From: Craterostigma plantagineum
Lineage: Eukaryota; Streptophyta; Magnoliopsida; Lamiales; Linderniaceae
Direction of reading: 5' to 3'
DNA: 64,000 nucleotides
NCBI GenBank assembly: GCA_027422505.1
Contig: JAPQWV010000006.1
Coordinates: 9,848,501 to 9,912,500 of the forward strand
The stretch's first letter is position 1, and each line of letters starts with the position of its first letter. The translations under genes and the position numbers were made by a program. Shown here one piece after another: positions 1 to 11,450 of this stretch. The notes beneath the pieces were generated by a model. That model did no database searches. It saw only the letters and a list, made by a program, of their open reading frames with translations, and was not told the DNA's origin.

Positions 1-28
1 GCATGCCACGAGTGATGTTAGTGAAACT

Positions 29-856
29 GTGATTGTTAAGCCTAGTCCTAAGCACGATACTAGTAAACTTAAGAATGTGTTGTTTAAATGCCATCATTGC
101 AAGCAGCCTGGTCATATAAAGCCCTATTGCTGGAAATTGAAGGGAGAGATTTCTGCGAAGAAATCGATGTCGGCTGAAATGTCATCCAACATCCCGCTCA
201 ACATTGAGAAATTAGTGTTGAAACGTATGTCTGGAGAAAGTTCAGCTGGCTCACCTTCAAATTCTGGTAATCCAAATGCTTTTTTACCATCTAAGAAAGT
301 TTGGGTCGAGAAATCTGTTTATAACTGCCATGTTGTGTATACCTCATTGCGAGCTAACGTGGCAGGTTCTTGGTACTTCGATAGCGGGTGTTCCCGACAT
401 ATGACAGGTACCAAGGCGTATCTAAGTGATTATATGCCATTAAGAAGTGGATCAATGACGTTTGGAGGAGGAGCTAAAGGTCGAATTCTAGGCAGAGGCA
501 GATTGAACGTGCCCGACTTTCCAAAGCTGAGCAATGTCCTCCATGTCGACGGGCTCATTGCAAATTTGATCAGTATAAGCCAACTCTACGATGACGACCT
601 TGAGGTAAGGTTTAATAAAGAGTGTTGTGAAGTATTTAACAGCAATTCTGTTCGAGTGATGGCAGGTAAAAGATCGAGCGATAACTGCTACTTGGTCTGC
701 GAAAAATCCAGTGTGAAGGACGTGTGCCAACTCTCAAAAGCCGAAAACGAGGTGATCTTATGGCATTTTAAGCTGGGCCACGTCAATTACAGAACCTTGG
801 AGCAGCTTATCAAACACGGAGCCATCAGAGGTATCCCAGCTCAAGGAGTTTGGTAA
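29..856 (+). pseudogene. E gag end, protease and GAG-pre-integrase (broken)
   Basis: Residues about 21-34 form a CCHC zinc knuckle (CHHCKQPGHIKPYC), which packages RNA in Gag. WYFDSGCSRHMTG at about residues 115-127 is the copia aspartic protease active site with an intact D-S-G. LWHFKLGHVNYRTLEQL near the end is the GAG-pre-integrase/HHCC zinc-binding region of integrase. The frame ends at a stop near 856 and the expected next residues continue in another frame, so there is a small indel near 835. The first residues are just the open frame at the window edge; the real gag start is outside. Confidence 0.85.
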
Positions 857-860
857 GGTT

Positions 861-1844
861 GTGTGTGAGTCATGTATGAAGGGTAAGCAAGTGCATGCTA
901 GCCATAATGTTGACCACCATGCTGCCCAACATTTTAAAACTGCTCACTGTTTTCAGGTTGTTGACATGGATTTAATGGGTCCGATGGAAGTAGATAGTAT
1001 TGGTGGTAGGAAATATGCGTATGTGCTCGTGGATGATTATTCTAGATATGCATGGATATTTTTTCTTAGGAAAAAATCTGAATCCTTCGATTTCTTTAAG
1101 AATTTTTGTTCCATGATTAGGAACAATTTTAGTGCTACTATTTTTCGTATTAGGTCTGATCATGGTAGAAAATTTGAGAATCAATCGTTTGATGAATTTT
1201 GTGATGAGAAAGGTATTGTGCATGAGTATTCATCTCCTAAGACGCCCCAACAAAATGGGTTGGCCGAAAGGAAAAACAGGATTTTGCAAAATATGGCTCG
1301 TGTTATGTTGTTATCTAAGAATATTTCTAAGCGTCTTTGGGCTGAAGCATTCCATACTGCTTGTCATATATCGAATCGTGTACTTTAGGCATGGTACTAA
1401 AAAGACCTCGTCTGAGCTATTGAATGGGAAAAGCCTACTGTTAAGTACTTTCATATTTTTGGATGCTTCTGTTATATGTTAAATGATCGTGAGTACTTGA
1501 CCAAGTTCGATTCGAAAAGTGATAAGTGTATTTTTCTTGGATACTCGTCTAATAGTCGTGCCTATCGTGTTTACAACTTGCGCTTGAAATCTGTTCAGGA
1601 GTCTATAAATATTATATTTGATGATGCTACTGATTTTCGCAAATGTCTCCACAAGTTGATAGTTCAGATGTTATACAAGCTGTTGATGAAACAAAAGAGA
1701 GTGGGTATGACAATGTTGCGCCAACATCTGACTCAACATCTGTGCCAGAACAGAACGATGAGGCTGGACCCAGTGAAGTGCGATGAGATCCGCCAGCTAA
1801 GATCCAGAAAGATCATCCCATTGACCTCATTATTGGAGACATGA
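861..1844 (+). pseudogene. E integrase core and C-terminus (broken)
   Basis: Carries the CESCMKGK half of the HHCC zinc finger, then an rve-type catalytic core: DMDLMGPM (first Asp), IRSDHGRKFEN (second Asp), and SSPKTPQQNGLAERKNR with the catalytic Glu. These make up the D,D-35-E integrase that joins cDNA to host DNA. A stop falls at about 1386. Sequence typical of the copia integrase tail resumes in another frame at 1476-1640 (FLGYSSNSRAYRVYNL). One E motif lies in the coding part at 907-932 and another at 1713-1739. Frameshifts make it non-functional. Confidence 0.8.
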
Positions 1845-2022
1845 ACGAAGGAAGAAAAACAAGAGACAAGACGCGCAAGCATTACATGTCTATGGTAAGA
1901 AACGTATGCATGAATTCGGTATACGCTGAGGTACGTTTCAATTGTTTTGTTTCTGAAATAGAACCTAAGAATGTCCTTTAAGCTCTCAAGGATAATTTTT
2001 GGATTAATGCGATGCAAGAGGA

Positions 2023-3470
2023 ATGCAGTTCGATAAAAACCAAGTATGGGCCTTGGTTCCACGGCCGAAAGACATTAATGTCATAGGCACGAAGTTGATC
2101 TTTAAGAACAAATCTGATGAACTTGGTAGAGTTGTTAGAAACAAAGCACGTTTAGTAGCTCAGGGATATACGCAAGTTGAGGGCATAGATTTTGATGAGA
2201 CGTTTGCGCCTGTGGCTAGGTTAGAATCAATTCGGTTGTTGTTAGCTATTGCATGTTGGCTTAACATCACTTTACATCAAAGGGATGTTAAGGGTGCTTT
2301 TTCAAATGGGTACACTGATAAGGAAATCTATGTCAAACAGCCTAAGTGATTCGAAGACCCTCATTATCATAACCATGTTTTTAAGCTGCAGAAAGCTTTG
2401 TATGGATTGAAGCAAGCTCCCCGAGCTTGGTACGCAAGGTTAGCCACTTTTATACTTGAATTTGGGTTCGTATGAGGTGAGGCAGACCGTACTGTTTGTT
2501 AAAAGAGTCGGGTATGATCTTTTGATTGCTCAAGTTTATGTAGATGATATTATCTTTGGTTCAAGCTCACAGTCTATGTTAGATCAATTTGTGCAGGCAA
2601 TGAACACCACCTTTGAGATGAGCATGATTGGAGAGTTAACTTATTTTTTAGGCTTGCAGATTAAGCAAAGCAGCGACGGAATCTTCATGTCCCAACAGAA
2701 GTATGCAAAGAGCACTATCAAGAAGTTCGGACTGGACACGTCAAAGGTAATGAAAACGCCCATGGGGTCTACGCAAAAGGTTAGTAAAGACGATGTTGGG
2801 GCAGAATGTTGACCCAACATTGTATCGATCTATGATTGGCAGTTTATTGTATCTATCTGCTAGTAGATCTGACATCATGTATAATGTTTGCGTATGTGCT
2901 AGATATCAGTCTGAACCTAAAGTGACTCACCTTAATGCCGTTAAGCAAATTCTTCGTTATGTGAGTGGATCGTGTAGCCTAGGATTATGGTTCTCCAAAG
3001 ATACTAACTTGAGTTTTGTTGGCTACAGCGATGCTGAATGGGCAGGCGGCGAAGATGATGAGTACAAGCGGCGGCTGAGGTAACAATCTAGTTGCATGGT
3101 ACAGTAAGAAACAGAATTGTGTAACTTTATCTACTGCTGAGTCTTAGAATGTTGCTGCGGGTAGTTGTTGTACGCAATTGATGTGGTTAAATAGTATGTT
3201 GTGTGACTATGGTTTAGAGTGAGAATCTGTCCTCATGTATTGTGATAACCTTAGTGCCATCAACATATCTAAGAACCCTATCCAGCATTCACGCACGAAG
3301 CATATAGATTTAGGCATCATTTTCTGAGAGATATGGTAGAAAAAAAGAACTTGTTCGCATTGAGCATATAGACACGAAACATCAGTTAACAGACATATTC
3401 ACGAAAGCATTGGATTCTGAAAGGTTTTCGGACCTGAAGAAATCCATAGGTTTGCACATGTCAGTCTGAA
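2023..3470 (+). pseudogene. E reverse transcriptase and RNase H (broken)
   Basis: Copia-type RT blocks appear in order: [46 protein letters not shown], then after an in-frame stop at 2347 [16 protein letters not shown], and after another at about 2474 the catalytic YVDDIIFGSS at about 2540. RNase H follows from about 2793 (LYRSMIGSLLYLSASRSD, GYSDAEWAG) and its C-terminal part can be followed with interruptions to about 3470. At least four lesions separate the pieces, so no active polymerase is made. Confidence 0.85.
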
Positions 3471-3685
3471 TGTTGGTCCAACATTTGGATCAACATAGCA
3501 TAGGTCAAATTCGATGGTTACTGCTTTAATGTTTGGTTAGACATTCTGTTCTTTTTTTCCTGTGAAATGACTTGATTTTTGTTGACTGATCCCTAAGTGA
3601 ACTCGATCCCTTTTTAATAGGTAATAAGTCTCTAGGTACACGGCATTCGCTATGACGATGTACTCTTTGCGATAAAAAGCCAATC
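3471..3685. other. E spacer between pol and insertion A
   Basis: Non-coding. It opens with one of the clearest E motifs, a perfect 15-bp palindrome ATGTTGGTCCAACAT at 3470-3484 followed six bases later by CAACAT. No gene seen. The short minus-strand frame across it has no recognisable protein. Confidence 0.5.
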
Positions 3686-5386
3686 TGATCGAGCGGATCG
3701 AGTAATAAAATAAAACGAATATTGTAAACTATCCTATGCTCAACAGGCAAGTGTACCTACGAAAATAGTATAGAAATGGCAAGTATTCGAGTATCGAACC
3801 CAAAGGAACTACATACATTAGAAACCGTCGTTTAAATATTCTAGTAAATATTTTGGTTTTTGATAAAAATATAAATAATGATAAACTAAACAAACGATAA
3901 ATATGAAATAGCGATAATGGGGTTGGAACGACTTTATGAAAGCGAACGTATTTGAGACTTCGAATCCCCCTATCTCGATCGAACGACAAACAAGGTATAC
4001 ATTTTAGCTAATTATTAGACCGTGAGGATTCCTATGGTATGTATACGAGTTTCTACGATTGCCCGAAACTGTGCTTACTCGCTTCGACTCGTAACAACTA
4101 ATCTACGTCTTAAATTGTCGGGCAAGCTTCCATAACTTACTTAATCGCAGACCGCATAAAAACACAATGAATTATGCTATTAGATTTGACTCTAATCCGA
4201 CGGGGTAGTTCAACCTATCTCTAGCAATGAGTTTATTCCGCTCGTTTACGAGTGGTCAAATCGTCGCCCATCTCTCGAGCGTAGCGATCGATTTCCCAGC
4301 AATTATTTTGACCACATAGACATGATCAAAATAATAGCATATATCGTAACCGAGTCATAATAAAAAGCATATCAATAATACGTTCAACATTCGTACGATC
4401 TCGTTAGGGTTCATCTCGTCTCAAATACAAAATAATTAGCTACTCATAGGATGCATTAACGCAACGGATAATAAAAATAACAAATACGAAAACATATTTG
4501 CTTCCCTGAAATTCGGCTCCGTTATTTAATTCTTCCTTGGGGACTTTTGTCGAACGCGTGGTGTGCGAGGTGTGCTTTAGCTCCTTATTGAGTTGTGTGC
4601 TGCCCGCGAATGGTTCTCCCCACGGCTGCGTGCTACAAGGCAGCTGCCTGCTTCGAATTTCTTTCCTCGCCTACTACCGAGAAGTCCTCGTGTGGGTGAT
4701 GGCGTGATATGGGGAGGTGGTTGTTTGAGAGTTGGTTATGCGTGAGTAGAGGCTAAAAGAGGTGCTTGGTTCAGCTATGTATGTTTATGTAGCGTGGTGG
4801 CTGTGAGACGTGAGCTACCTGATATGATTGTGTGTGGCCTTAGCTTATCAAAACTACCGTCGCTCTCTTTTCTCGGTCGTTTCCCCTCCAACTTCCTTCA
4901 TGTCATCCCCTATTTAAAGATGGTAGAGGGGAGACAAAATCTTCCCTTTGCTGCTCAAGAACGTCCTGAAATCTAGCATTGAATTCGGCTATGTGGGCGT
5001 TGTAATCGATGGCTGCTCACGCTTTGTCACCCACGCGAGCTTGTGGGTCTTTTGTTTTATTTTTGTTCTCTTTCGTAACGTGGGTAGTGTGTAGTGTCAT
5101 ACTCCTTTGATTGCCTTAAAGACCTAAGAGGAATGGCTTGGGCTGATTTGACCTTGGTCTCAATTTGTTTAGCAGCTTGCTCAAATATCAATCTTCAAAA
5201 CTCACGCTCATATTGACCAATTGAGCTATTTGTACATAATAAGTGTTCCACCTTGATTTTCTTTGGTTTGTTCCTACAAAATCATAAAAGCGGGTAAATA
5301 AATAATAATTATTCCAAAAATGATACTATATGCCTGAGAATGAATTAATTAATATAATGATAAACGTACGAAAATACGTTTTATCA
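3686..5386 (-). repeat. 3' LTR of element A
   Basis: On the + strand it runs from TGATCGAGCGG to ACGTTTTATCA; the gypsy terminal pattern TGATAAAA... is read on the - strand. The block 'ggcaagtgtacctacg ... gagtatcgaac' corresponds to the same block about 100 bp inside LTR B, which sets the left edge. The right edge is fixed by the purine tract. A TATA-like TTTAAATAGGGG on the - strand lies near 4909. Length about 1.7 kb, as in Athila-type elements. There is only one copy, so no TSD can be tested. Confidence 0.65.
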
Positions 5387-5404
5387 AATCTCCCCACACT
5401 TAAG
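5387..5404 (-). promoter_or_regulatory. Polypurine tract of element A
   Basis: On the - strand, AAGTGTGGGGAGA lies directly next to the LTR. It is followed at 5405-5430 by the GCTTGAGGACAAGC hairpin that also sits beside the purine tract of element B. Primer for plus-strand DNA synthesis. Confidence 0.65.
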
Positions 5405-6871
5405 TGTTTGCTTGTCCTCAAGCAAAGAAATAATAATGGCATATAAAAGGATAAAATCATGTAACATATCAATCAAGAACGAAATCACGTAGATGCAAGT
5501 CAAGTCGGAAAGCATATTTGAAATCAACGACTAACCACACGACTTCCTTAGGATTACCTATCAGGATTCGCACTTCATAGAGATTCACTCAAGTCACTAA
5601 GTGTATTGGTTAATATGTCGGTGATATCGCTCGGGTGATGCACTAATCTAATCTCTACCATAAGTTTGCAAGTGATTCGTAAATCGACCACTTTCAATGA
5701 TCAAGCGTGATCGAAAGGTCTTTACCGGGCTATAAAATAGCTGAGACATGTAAGAAATAAGCGTAAAAAGGATATGAGCTGTAGTCGTGTCGGACTCATG
5801 CCATCATCTCGAACGCACTCATGATTCGCCCCTTTTTCAACTCTTTTCATTCTTTCGTCGTTTTTTTACTAAGCCCTTCTTCTTTCAACCTCTCGATCAA
5901 GAAAATCGGAGGAAGAGTTCTTAGACGACTAATTTTTTTTCGATCCTTTTTTTATTTTCTTCCCTCTTTTTCTTCTATTTTTTTTCGTTTTCGTTTTTTT
6001 TCTACTTCTTTTTTTCGACGCTCAACTCAGAAATTTAGCATGTGACACGCTCGATACTAGCAAGTATACTAGGTCGTGCAAGTAGTATAAAACGGACGTA
6101 AATCCGAGTATCGATCCACGAGGATAGCACGATTAATTCTAAAATATAGTTCTTATATACATATTTATATATGTATTTTTTTCTTGAATTAAAACACAAA
6201 TAAGCAGCTATAAAACGATTACGAATATTAATTGACGACAAACGTGATTAAAGCACATATTTCGGCACGGATTATTCTACGTATGCATACAATCGACTTT
6301 TTCTAATCAATACGATTTCAAGTTAAGGTAGAAATTCGTAAAATACGTGCTACCCGCTCTCGCGTGTATAGCAACCCTATGCGAGAGTGAACCAATCAAA
6401 TATATCCCTATATGACTGTAGTTACTCCGCACGCATTCGCTTTATGAATTTCCCCGAGTTTAGGCGCTTTCGACGCCTAAAGTCTCGGAAACCACACGGA
6501 CGAAACTGATTCCATTTCTGGTCGGTTTTACGTCGTGGTGTTCGACACTTTAATTCTAACTGGTCTAATCACCTCTCGGTCTCATAAACCAATCAACAAA
6601 ACAAACATATGGCGATCAATCATACGCAGGCATTAAATTCAGCGAAGAACACATAACTTTCACATACGATTAAATAAAGTACGATAACATTAATACGAGT
6701 TCATAATCCGGCCTAATAAGGCCTTAACCACAAAACGACTTACGCTAACATATTAATTAGCGAAAGCAACGAAGGTTTAAACATAAACATATTTAAAACA
6801 CAGAAAATGAAATATAGAATAAAACGCCCCTCACAGTACTTTCGTCGAAACGCTCACGAAAGAAAGCAAAG

Positions 6872-7454
6872 TGTCGGACAACCCTCGGCTTGAACGTGCC
6901 TAAGTGCAAGAGGAAAACCCACACAAGTATTTTAGAGAGAGAACTCAACTCTTTCTCACACTAAAGGAATACAAGTGTTTACAATGAAGGCAATTACCAC
7001 TTGTTGCAAATGAACTACTCTAAGCCCCCATATATACAAGTTGTCCAACCCGATGGACGGCAAAGATCTACTTGATCTAATGGCTATTATTTACAATCTA
7101 GATTATTCTAGGAATATGCAAAGCGTATTCCTCTCTAGAGAGTTCCATAGCATTCTCCACACTTGGACTCTTGACTCTCTAGAATGCCCCGCAATGTTCC
7201 GCACGGTTCCACGATCTTCCGGAAGGTTCTACACGAATCCGGATGGGCCAATAATCGTGGTAAACCTCATTAGCCCCGTCTCCCTGTCTAGCGGGTGCTA
7301 CGTGCCTCGGCCTCGCTTGGTTAGATCGACGTCCCGCACGCGACAAGCTTGGCCGGTCCCAAAAGTCTTGTTCTGGGGCGCCTCGACACTCTTGGCTCGC
7401 ATGGTCATCGCCCGATTTGCCCCGACTCTTGGTCAAATTTGTGAGGGCGTGACA
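6872..7454 (-). repeat. 3' LTR of element D
   Basis: On the + strand it runs TGTCGGACAACC ... GGGCGTGACA. On the - strand it starts TGTCACGCCC, a common gypsy chromovirus LTR start, immediately after the purine tract. A - strand TATA (TTGTATATATGGGG) lies near 7033, leaving about 160 bp to the LTR end. The left edge is inferred from a weak match to the sequence bordering the PBS (TGTCACGGAC). The base run CAAAG at 6867-6871 has no partner on the right. Confidence 0.55.
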
Positions 7455-8321
7455 TCCTCCCCCACCCAACTCGGCAACGTCCCCGTTGCCGTGCCTCCGC
7501 ATCTCATGCTTTGGCCCCTTCGGATGCCTAGTCTTGCCCCCATTGCCCTCCGAAGTCCTCAACTTCCTCGGCATGGCCCTGACTTGGTCACCCGAAATGA
7601 ATCCTCTCGGCCGAGTCCCTACTTCAGCCGTTTTGTTGGTGTGAGCAGCGTCCTCGCATCTCCCCGAGTCCCCCTTGGCTTCGGCTGGCACCCCTGTGCC
7701 TAACATGCTTGGATCGTTGCTGGCACACCCCTGTTCGAGTCGCATGCTCGCCATGCGTCTCGGCTCCCCGGTCTCGCCTATTGCCTCCTCAGATATTATG
7801 GGCACCGAGCACTTCCCGTCCTGCCCAAACAAATACAACGAGCTATGCATAGGCATAAGGATGGCATTGGCCTTACCCATGAAGTCCATGCCCAACACGA
7901 GTGTGTGGTCGTCCATCGGCACTACCGTGAAGTCTGCCTGGCCCTCCCAAGCACCAATTTGTAGCTTCACCGCTCGAGCTACTCCACGCACGGTCGTGTC
8001 TTTGGATACCATCTTGACCCTCCCCTTGAAGGCCCCAATATTAAGCCCCAATTTCTTGGCCTCGGCCTCCATCACGAAATTGTGGCTTGCCCCGGTATCG
8101 AGTAATGCCTTGGTCTCCTTGCCATTCACCTCTGCCTCGACGAACTTGCGCCCCTCGCATGGTTGCACAGGTGGTAGCTTGACCTCCATGGCATTCAATA
8201 CTTGAATGGCCTCCTCACCACTCAAGACTCGAGCAGCCCCAAGCCTCTGCTCGGGCGCTTCCTCCGTATCTTGCGCTTCCCCTTGCGCAATCATGGCCGT
8301 GAGCATCCCCCCTTGGGGCAA
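7179..8321 (-). CDS. D aspartic protease frame (pro)
   Basis: A retropepsin domain spans about residues 50-180: ALLDTGASHNF is the catalytic D-T-G-A motif and VVPMDDHTLVLGMDF the conserved second half (Asp_protease_2 type). It is probably translated as a Gag-Pro fusion, because the frame lies exactly -1 to gag and overlaps its end at a slippery G run (8306-8312). No usual start codon is needed; the first codon given is only the start of the open frame. The last 100 or so residues run past the purine tract into the LTR and show no domain. Expected role: cleavage of Gag. No polymerase follows. Confidence 0.7.
   Translation of the reverse strand: MPQGGMLTAMIAQGEAQDTEEAPEQRLGAARVLSGEEAIQVLNAMEVKLPPVQPCEGRKFVEAEVNGKETKALLDTGASHNFVMEAEAKKLGLNIGAFKGRVKMVSKDTTVRGVARAVKLQIGAWEGQADFTVVPMDDHTLVLGMDFMGKANAILMPMHSSLYLFGQDGKCSVPIISEEAIGETGEPRRMASMRLEQGCASNDPSMLGTGVPAEAKGDSGRCEDAAHTNKTAEVGTRPRGFISGDQVRAMPRKLRTSEGNGGKTRHPKGPKHEMRRHGNGDVAELGGGGCHALTNLTKSRGKSGDDHASQECRGAPEQDFWDRPSLSRAGRRSNQARPRHVAPARQGDGANEVYHDYWPIRIRVEPSGRSWNRAEHCGAF
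7455..7468 (-). promoter_or_regulatory. Polypurine tract of element D
   Basis: The - strand sequence GGGTGGGGGAGGA directly abuts the LTR start TGTCACG. Position and composition are those of the plus-strand primer. Confidence 0.7.
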
Positions 8322-9522
8322 TCCGACACCTTATGAGGCCCCCTGCATAGAAAGCAACCCCCCTTGGGCACGAAAGCTTTCTTCTTGTCCTCATAGTCCC
8401 GTCGGCCTTGCGTGGATCCCCGATCTCGACTAGGTGATCGCCCCGCGTCCCGCTCACGAACATGGATCTCTCCCCCACCTTTGGCTGAGCCCTCTTGCTC
8501 GCGCCTTGGAGCCTCCCTCTGGTACTCCACGAGTGACTCGGCAACCATTATGGCCTCGTCCACCGACTTGACACCCCGACGTTGGACTTCCTGCCTAGCC
8601 CAACTTTGTAGCCCATCTATGAAGTTGAACAACCTATCATCGTCCGTGATGGTAGGAATCTGAAGAGTTAGCATCGTGAACTCGTCCACGTATGCCTGAA
8701 TTGAGCCTCGATGCTTCAATTCCCGCAACTTCTTCCTTGCTTCATAGACCACATTCTCGGGATAGAAGTGGCGCTTGAGTTCCCTCTTGAACTCCTCCCA
8801 CGTGTCCAAGCCATGCGCGCCCCTCTCTATGTCGGCATGCACACGTCTCCACCATAATGCCGCAGTCTCGGTGAGGTAGTTGCTTGCAGTACGGATCTTG
8901 CACGCTTCCTCTACGATGCCTAGATCCTCAAAGTACCGCTCCATTCGCCAAAGATAGTCCTCCACTAGCTTGGCGTCCCGCTTGCCGTTGAACCCACACG
9001 GCCTTGGCACATCGATAGGCCTTTGGCTAGTCGATCCCCCTGTCGAACTAGCTCCGTTGCCTCCCCCGCTTAGTGCCAATCTTCGGCATAATGCCACTTG
9101 CTCTTGCAGCGAATCCATGGCCTCCCTCATTTTGGCCATCTCGCCCCGCAAGACCTCATTCTCGGCCTTCAGGACCTCGTTGGCTTCCCTCAATGCCTTC
9201 GAATCCTCCTCGGTGGCCTCGAACTCCTTGAGAACCTGCCCCTGCAAGGTCTCAACAATATCCCTTACCATCACAACCATCTCAATGTCGGCCTTGACCT
9301 TGTCGAGCTCCTCATGAACGTGCTCCTCTAGAGTTGTCACGCTCCCCTCGACATCCTCAAGCCGCCCCCTATGGTTGCAACGATTTGGCCCATCTCCGCG
9401 ATGGTGCCTTCCAACGGACAAGGGTCTCGTGCCTTCGATTGATCCCGCTTTTTCCTCCCACCTTGGCTAGGAGCCGGCTCACGACCCCTCTCCTTGTTCA
9501 CTTGCGCATTTGTCTCGGCCAT
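8291..9522 (-). pseudogene. D Gag (one frameshift near its N-terminus)
   Basis: The likely start is MAETNAQ at 9522, about 15 nt after the PBS. A frameshift near 9370 separates the first 50 residues from the long frame 9421-8291. That frame holds a coiled coil (about residues 10-100), a Retrotrans_gag domain (CGFNGKRDAKLVEDYLWRM ... FKRELKRHFYPENVVYEA) and a zinc knuckle CFLCRGPHKVSDCP near the end. Gag forms the particle and binds RNA. It ends at TGA 45 nt after the zinc knuckle unless the ribosome slips into the protease frame. Confidence 0.75.
8306..8312 (-). promoter_or_regulatory. Candidate -1 ribosomal frameshift site, G GGG GGA
   Basis: Read in the gag frame the codons are AAG GGG GGA TGC, so the heptamer has the X-XXY-YYZ form. 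A -1 slip puts the ribosome into the protease frame (GGG GGG ATG). A 6-bp hairpin TTGCGC/GCGCAA with an 8-nt loop (8290-8271) begins 15 nt downstream. A simple mutation in the G run is the alternative. Confidence 0.45.
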
Positions 9523-9535
9523 CTTCGCTAACTTT

Positions 9536-9548
9536 GGCTCTGATACCA
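9536..9548 (-). promoter_or_regulatory. Primer binding site of D, tRNA-iMet
   Basis: TGGTATCAGAGCC on the - strand is complementary to the 3' end of plant initiator tRNA-Met. The two bases AG precede it, right after a TGACA that would be the end of a 5' LTR. Confidence 0.75.
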
Positions 9549-10544
9549 CTTGTCACGGACCTAGACTTTGGCTTGCGGGTGGTGGGCGAATCGTCACCTC
9601 CCGCCTGGGTAATTTTCGCTTGCTCGAGTCCACCTATCTTCGCTGCTTTCCCAAATTACAGCAGCCCAGAAACTTTTCAACCCCAACGCGCCTTCTCAAC
9701 CTGCTCCACCTCGCGACCTTAGCTCGGTATGTGTGCGTTCTCAGCCCCCTAAAAACAGCTCAACCTCTCGCAAAAACCTCCAAACTTGCAGCTTCCCAGC
9801 AGATCGAACACAGCAGCTCGCAGCCCTCGACCTCTCGGTGTAAAAGGGTGCTCGTTGCCCCTCAGAAAGTAAGGTGTGTGGTATGATGGTTACCCCCACC
9901 TTTGATGTGTGGGTGTGGAGCTGCTTAAATAGAGTCTGAGTGCTCGACAAAAAGATATCAACGCCGTTTTCTAGCATGCGAGCAGTTTATTCAAGATTCG
10001 AGCTGCCTTGAGCCACACACAAATTGATCTTTGGCTGCTTGGGTTGATTATTTTTCCTTCGATCTTCTTCTTATGCTTTCAAGATGTCTGCTCGTGTGTG
10101 CTCGTAGGCCCTTATTCGTAAGATTGTTGATAGCTACTTTCGTTTTCTTGACTGCCCTTGGTGTACTAAGCTGTAACGTGGTCCTTGGTCTTTTTCTTCA
10201 ATAATTGGTGTGCAAAGGTCATTCGATCGTTGTCTCTCTTTCTCCTTGTATCTATCTTCATATTGGGCTGAAATTGTGGGTTGTTTCTGTTGTTTTTGGG
10301 CTTCTATCATGGGCCGAAGTTTAACATCATGGGCCGAATTGTTTTGGGCTTTCATGGACTCAAATTTTAGGCTGATTTTTGACCCAACTACATTCCCGAT
10401 TTTCGGACCTTTTTGCTCTTTTACCTGTAAAATATGAAAAGTAACATATGATAGGATATTCTCGGACATTTAGACATATAAGAGATGGAATTACGCAATT
10501 TTTCGGGTCTAAGATGTTTGTAAAATCCTAACCTATCAGCATGG

Positions 10545-11450
10545 ATTGCACTTGTCGAGTCCGGAATTCATCCTCCACTTCTACTATCGCTCCACTGGGT
10601 TTATGTCTGAATGCTTAATCATGGTCGGTAATTATAATCCGGTTTTCACAAATAAAGGCTTAGGCTCAAAGTGGATAACTACCGTGGCCAGTCGTGGTTG
10701 GATACTTTGGCTATGGACTAAATTCCTAATGCCTTCCTCATTTTCACGAAATCACACATTAAGTAGTTTCTAAACGTAATGCACAAGCAAGTTCTGAAGA
10801 GAAATAAATTAAGCATGATTCACACAACCAAAGAAATGAGCAGAAAGTTCGTAGGCTCAAAAATCTCACAAAAAAGGGGTTATGTGTATGAATCTCTCAA
10901 GTATCGCCAAGTTCATCATGTAAGAAAGAAGTAGACTATCCATATGTATCCTAATTACTCACGAAATTCCTAACATAAAGTCATCCATTCATGATACGAA
11001 GAAACATGATTTTCGAAAAACAATTCGTGCCAATTTTCGAAAATTTTATAGCAAAAATCAAGTCATGCAAATATAAGATGTTTGCATCAATTTCGCAGAA
11101 ATTCCCCTATCAAGTCATGCACATATAAGATGTTCGCATCAATTTCGCAGAAATTCCCCTCCCCACACTTAAGATCTGCGTTGTCCTCAACGTAACAATT
11201 ATGTAACACAATGAAGAGGAAATAAATAGATAAGTGAACTTCCCTGAATAGTCCGATGTGCATGCTTTGTATGGCGCTCCTCCCCACACTTGAGATTTTT
11301 AATTCCCTGCGATCATCGAAAAACAAAATCATAAAAACTAAAATGCGCATAGAAATAAAAGAAAAACATGGGATAGGCTTGGGGTGCCTCCCAAGTAGCG
11401 GTTTCTTTAATGTCTTTGAGCTAGACATCATTCAGTGGTTTCAAGGTGGT
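10545..11450 (-). other. A internal spacer without genes, with duplicated segment and inner purine tracts
   Basis: Homologous to 31350-31900 and 35640-35700 of element B. A block of about 47 bp ('aagtcatgca.atataag ... gcagaaattcccct') is tandemly duplicated at 11060-11155. CTTAAGTGTGGGGAGGGGAA on the - strand (about 11150-11172) is an inner purine tract also present in B. No protein is recognised. Confidence 0.5.

Larger units (their letters stand above)
6872..9550 (-). mobile_element. Gag-protease-only gypsy element D (TR-GAG-like), 5' LTR missing
   Basis: On the - strand: PBS, gag, a -1 frameshift into a protease frame, purine tract, 3' LTR. There is no RT, RNase H or integrase, and no room for them, since the purine tract follows the protease frame. 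Gag and protease resemble chromovirus-type gypsy proteins. Known plant TR-GAG elements have this make-up and depend on relatives for pol. Unusually, only the 3' LTR is recognisable; sequence right of the PBS looks like resumed LTR C. It is the only element here with a GC-rich, codon-like internal region. Confidence 0.7.
6043..10538 (-). repeat. Solo LTR C (Tat/Athila-like), split by element D, TSD GCATG
   Basis: Left end TGACACGCTCG at 6043 and right end CCTAACCTATCA at 10538 are flanked by identical GCATG (6038-6042 and 10539-10543). The left 800 bp has the same layout as LTRs A and B ('gagtatcg' block, then a CCCCT block about 780 bp from the end). The right part has a - strand TATA (CTATTTAAGCAG) near 9927 and ends like a U3. 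No internal gypsy genes remain, so this is a solo LTR that later received element D between 6871 and about 9551. Confidence 0.7.

Noticed and set aside
3526..3989. Minus-strand frames of 74-86 codons at the A/E junction
   Set aside because: They run across LTR and spacer sequence, have no known motifs and are explained by non-coding element DNA.
3681..5391. CAATC before LTR A as a TSD
   Set aside because: Element A has no right LTR in view, so no partner can be tested.
7041..8205. Long + strand frames over D (220 and 176 codons)
   Set aside because: They are mirror images of the GC-rich gag-protease genes on the - strand and have no domain.
6043..10538. 6043-7454 and 9551-10538 as the two LTRs of one element
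   Set aside because: The two do not share ends or inner sequence; a solo LTR with a nested element fits ends, TATA positions and the GCATG TSD.
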